The notes below the pieces were generated by a model. The model ran no database searches. It was given only the letters and a program-made list of their open reading frames with translations, and was not told the DNA's origin. This document shows, one piece after another, positions 6,782-6,841 of a stretch of DNA of 6,841 nt. The stretch is from the NCBI GenBank assembly GCA_039798065.1, contig JBDKGS010000236.1:1-6841 (forward strand), read 5' to 3'. Position 1 is the stretch's first letter. Each line of letters begins with the position of its first letter. The translations under genes and the position numbers were made by a program. This DNA comes from UBA5070 sp039798065 (GTDB taxonomy: Bacteria > Fibrobacterota > Fibrobacteria > UBA5070).

Positions 6782-6841
6782 GAAAGCCGACGAAAGATCT
6801 CGGAGTTCTTGCCGATGATGCGCCGGGCGCTTTCCTTGGCC
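6778..6841 (-). CDS. C-terminal end of the antitoxin partnered with Doc (partial)
   Basis: The minus-strand frame entering from the right edge reads AKESARRIIGKNSEIFRRLS and stops at TGA (6780-6778), overlapping the doc ATG by four bases. Only the last 20 residues are in the window. The basic, helical tail and its position directly before doc suggest the cognate antitoxin, whose C-terminus would wrap and block the toxin. Whether its N-terminus is Phd/YefM, AbrB or ribbon-helix-helix type cannot be told. Confidence 0.65.
   Translation of the reverse strand, partial: AKESARRIIGKNSEIFRRLS

Noticed and set aside
1..6841. CRISPR arrays, tRNA or rRNA genes, insertion sequences
   Set aside because: No spaced repeat series, no tRNA cloverleaf or rRNA sequence, and no transposase or flanking inverted repeats were seen.

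Overview
The window comes from a GC-rich, diderm (Gram-negative type) bacterium. It encodes a lipoprotein with a lipobox, a predicted outer-membrane beta-barrel with a signal peptide, and an MCE/Mla-type inner-membrane lipid ABC transporter. The sequence alone does not fix the phylum. A non-proteobacterial diderm is plausible, because MlaA and MlaC are absent from this cluster and an unfamiliar barrel takes their place at its end.

Layout: positions 82-5167 on the minus strand form one tightly packed operon. Its order is STAS-MlaE permease, MlaF ATPase, MlaD-type MCE protein, PqiC-like lipoprotein, and a 564-residue exported protein with two beta-sandwich-like segments followed by a probable outer-membrane barrel. 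Successive genes are joined by 4-base stop/start overlaps (GTGA, ATGA, TTGA). The one exception is mlaF-mlaD, where a seven-codon mini-ORF bridges the two genes through an ATGA and a TTGA. Together the products look like a complete envelope-spanning lipid transporter: ATPase and permease in the inner membrane, MCE protein anchored there and facing the periplasm, lipoprotein on a membrane face in the periplasm, and barrel in the outer membrane.

A short divergent region (5168-5340) holds candidate promoters for both directions and an imperfect 18-bp palindrome resembling a Rex (NADH sensor) operator. To its right, a fermentative D-lactate dehydrogenase (ldhA) is read on the plus strand at 5341-6333.

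Convergent with ldhA is a toxin-antitoxin module on the minus strand. It has a Doc/Fic-family toxin (6386-6781), and the last codons of its antitoxin run off the right edge of the window (6778-6841).

The most interesting points are the predicted barrel as a possible outer-membrane partner of an MCE system, and the mini-ORF or frameshift at the start of mlaD.
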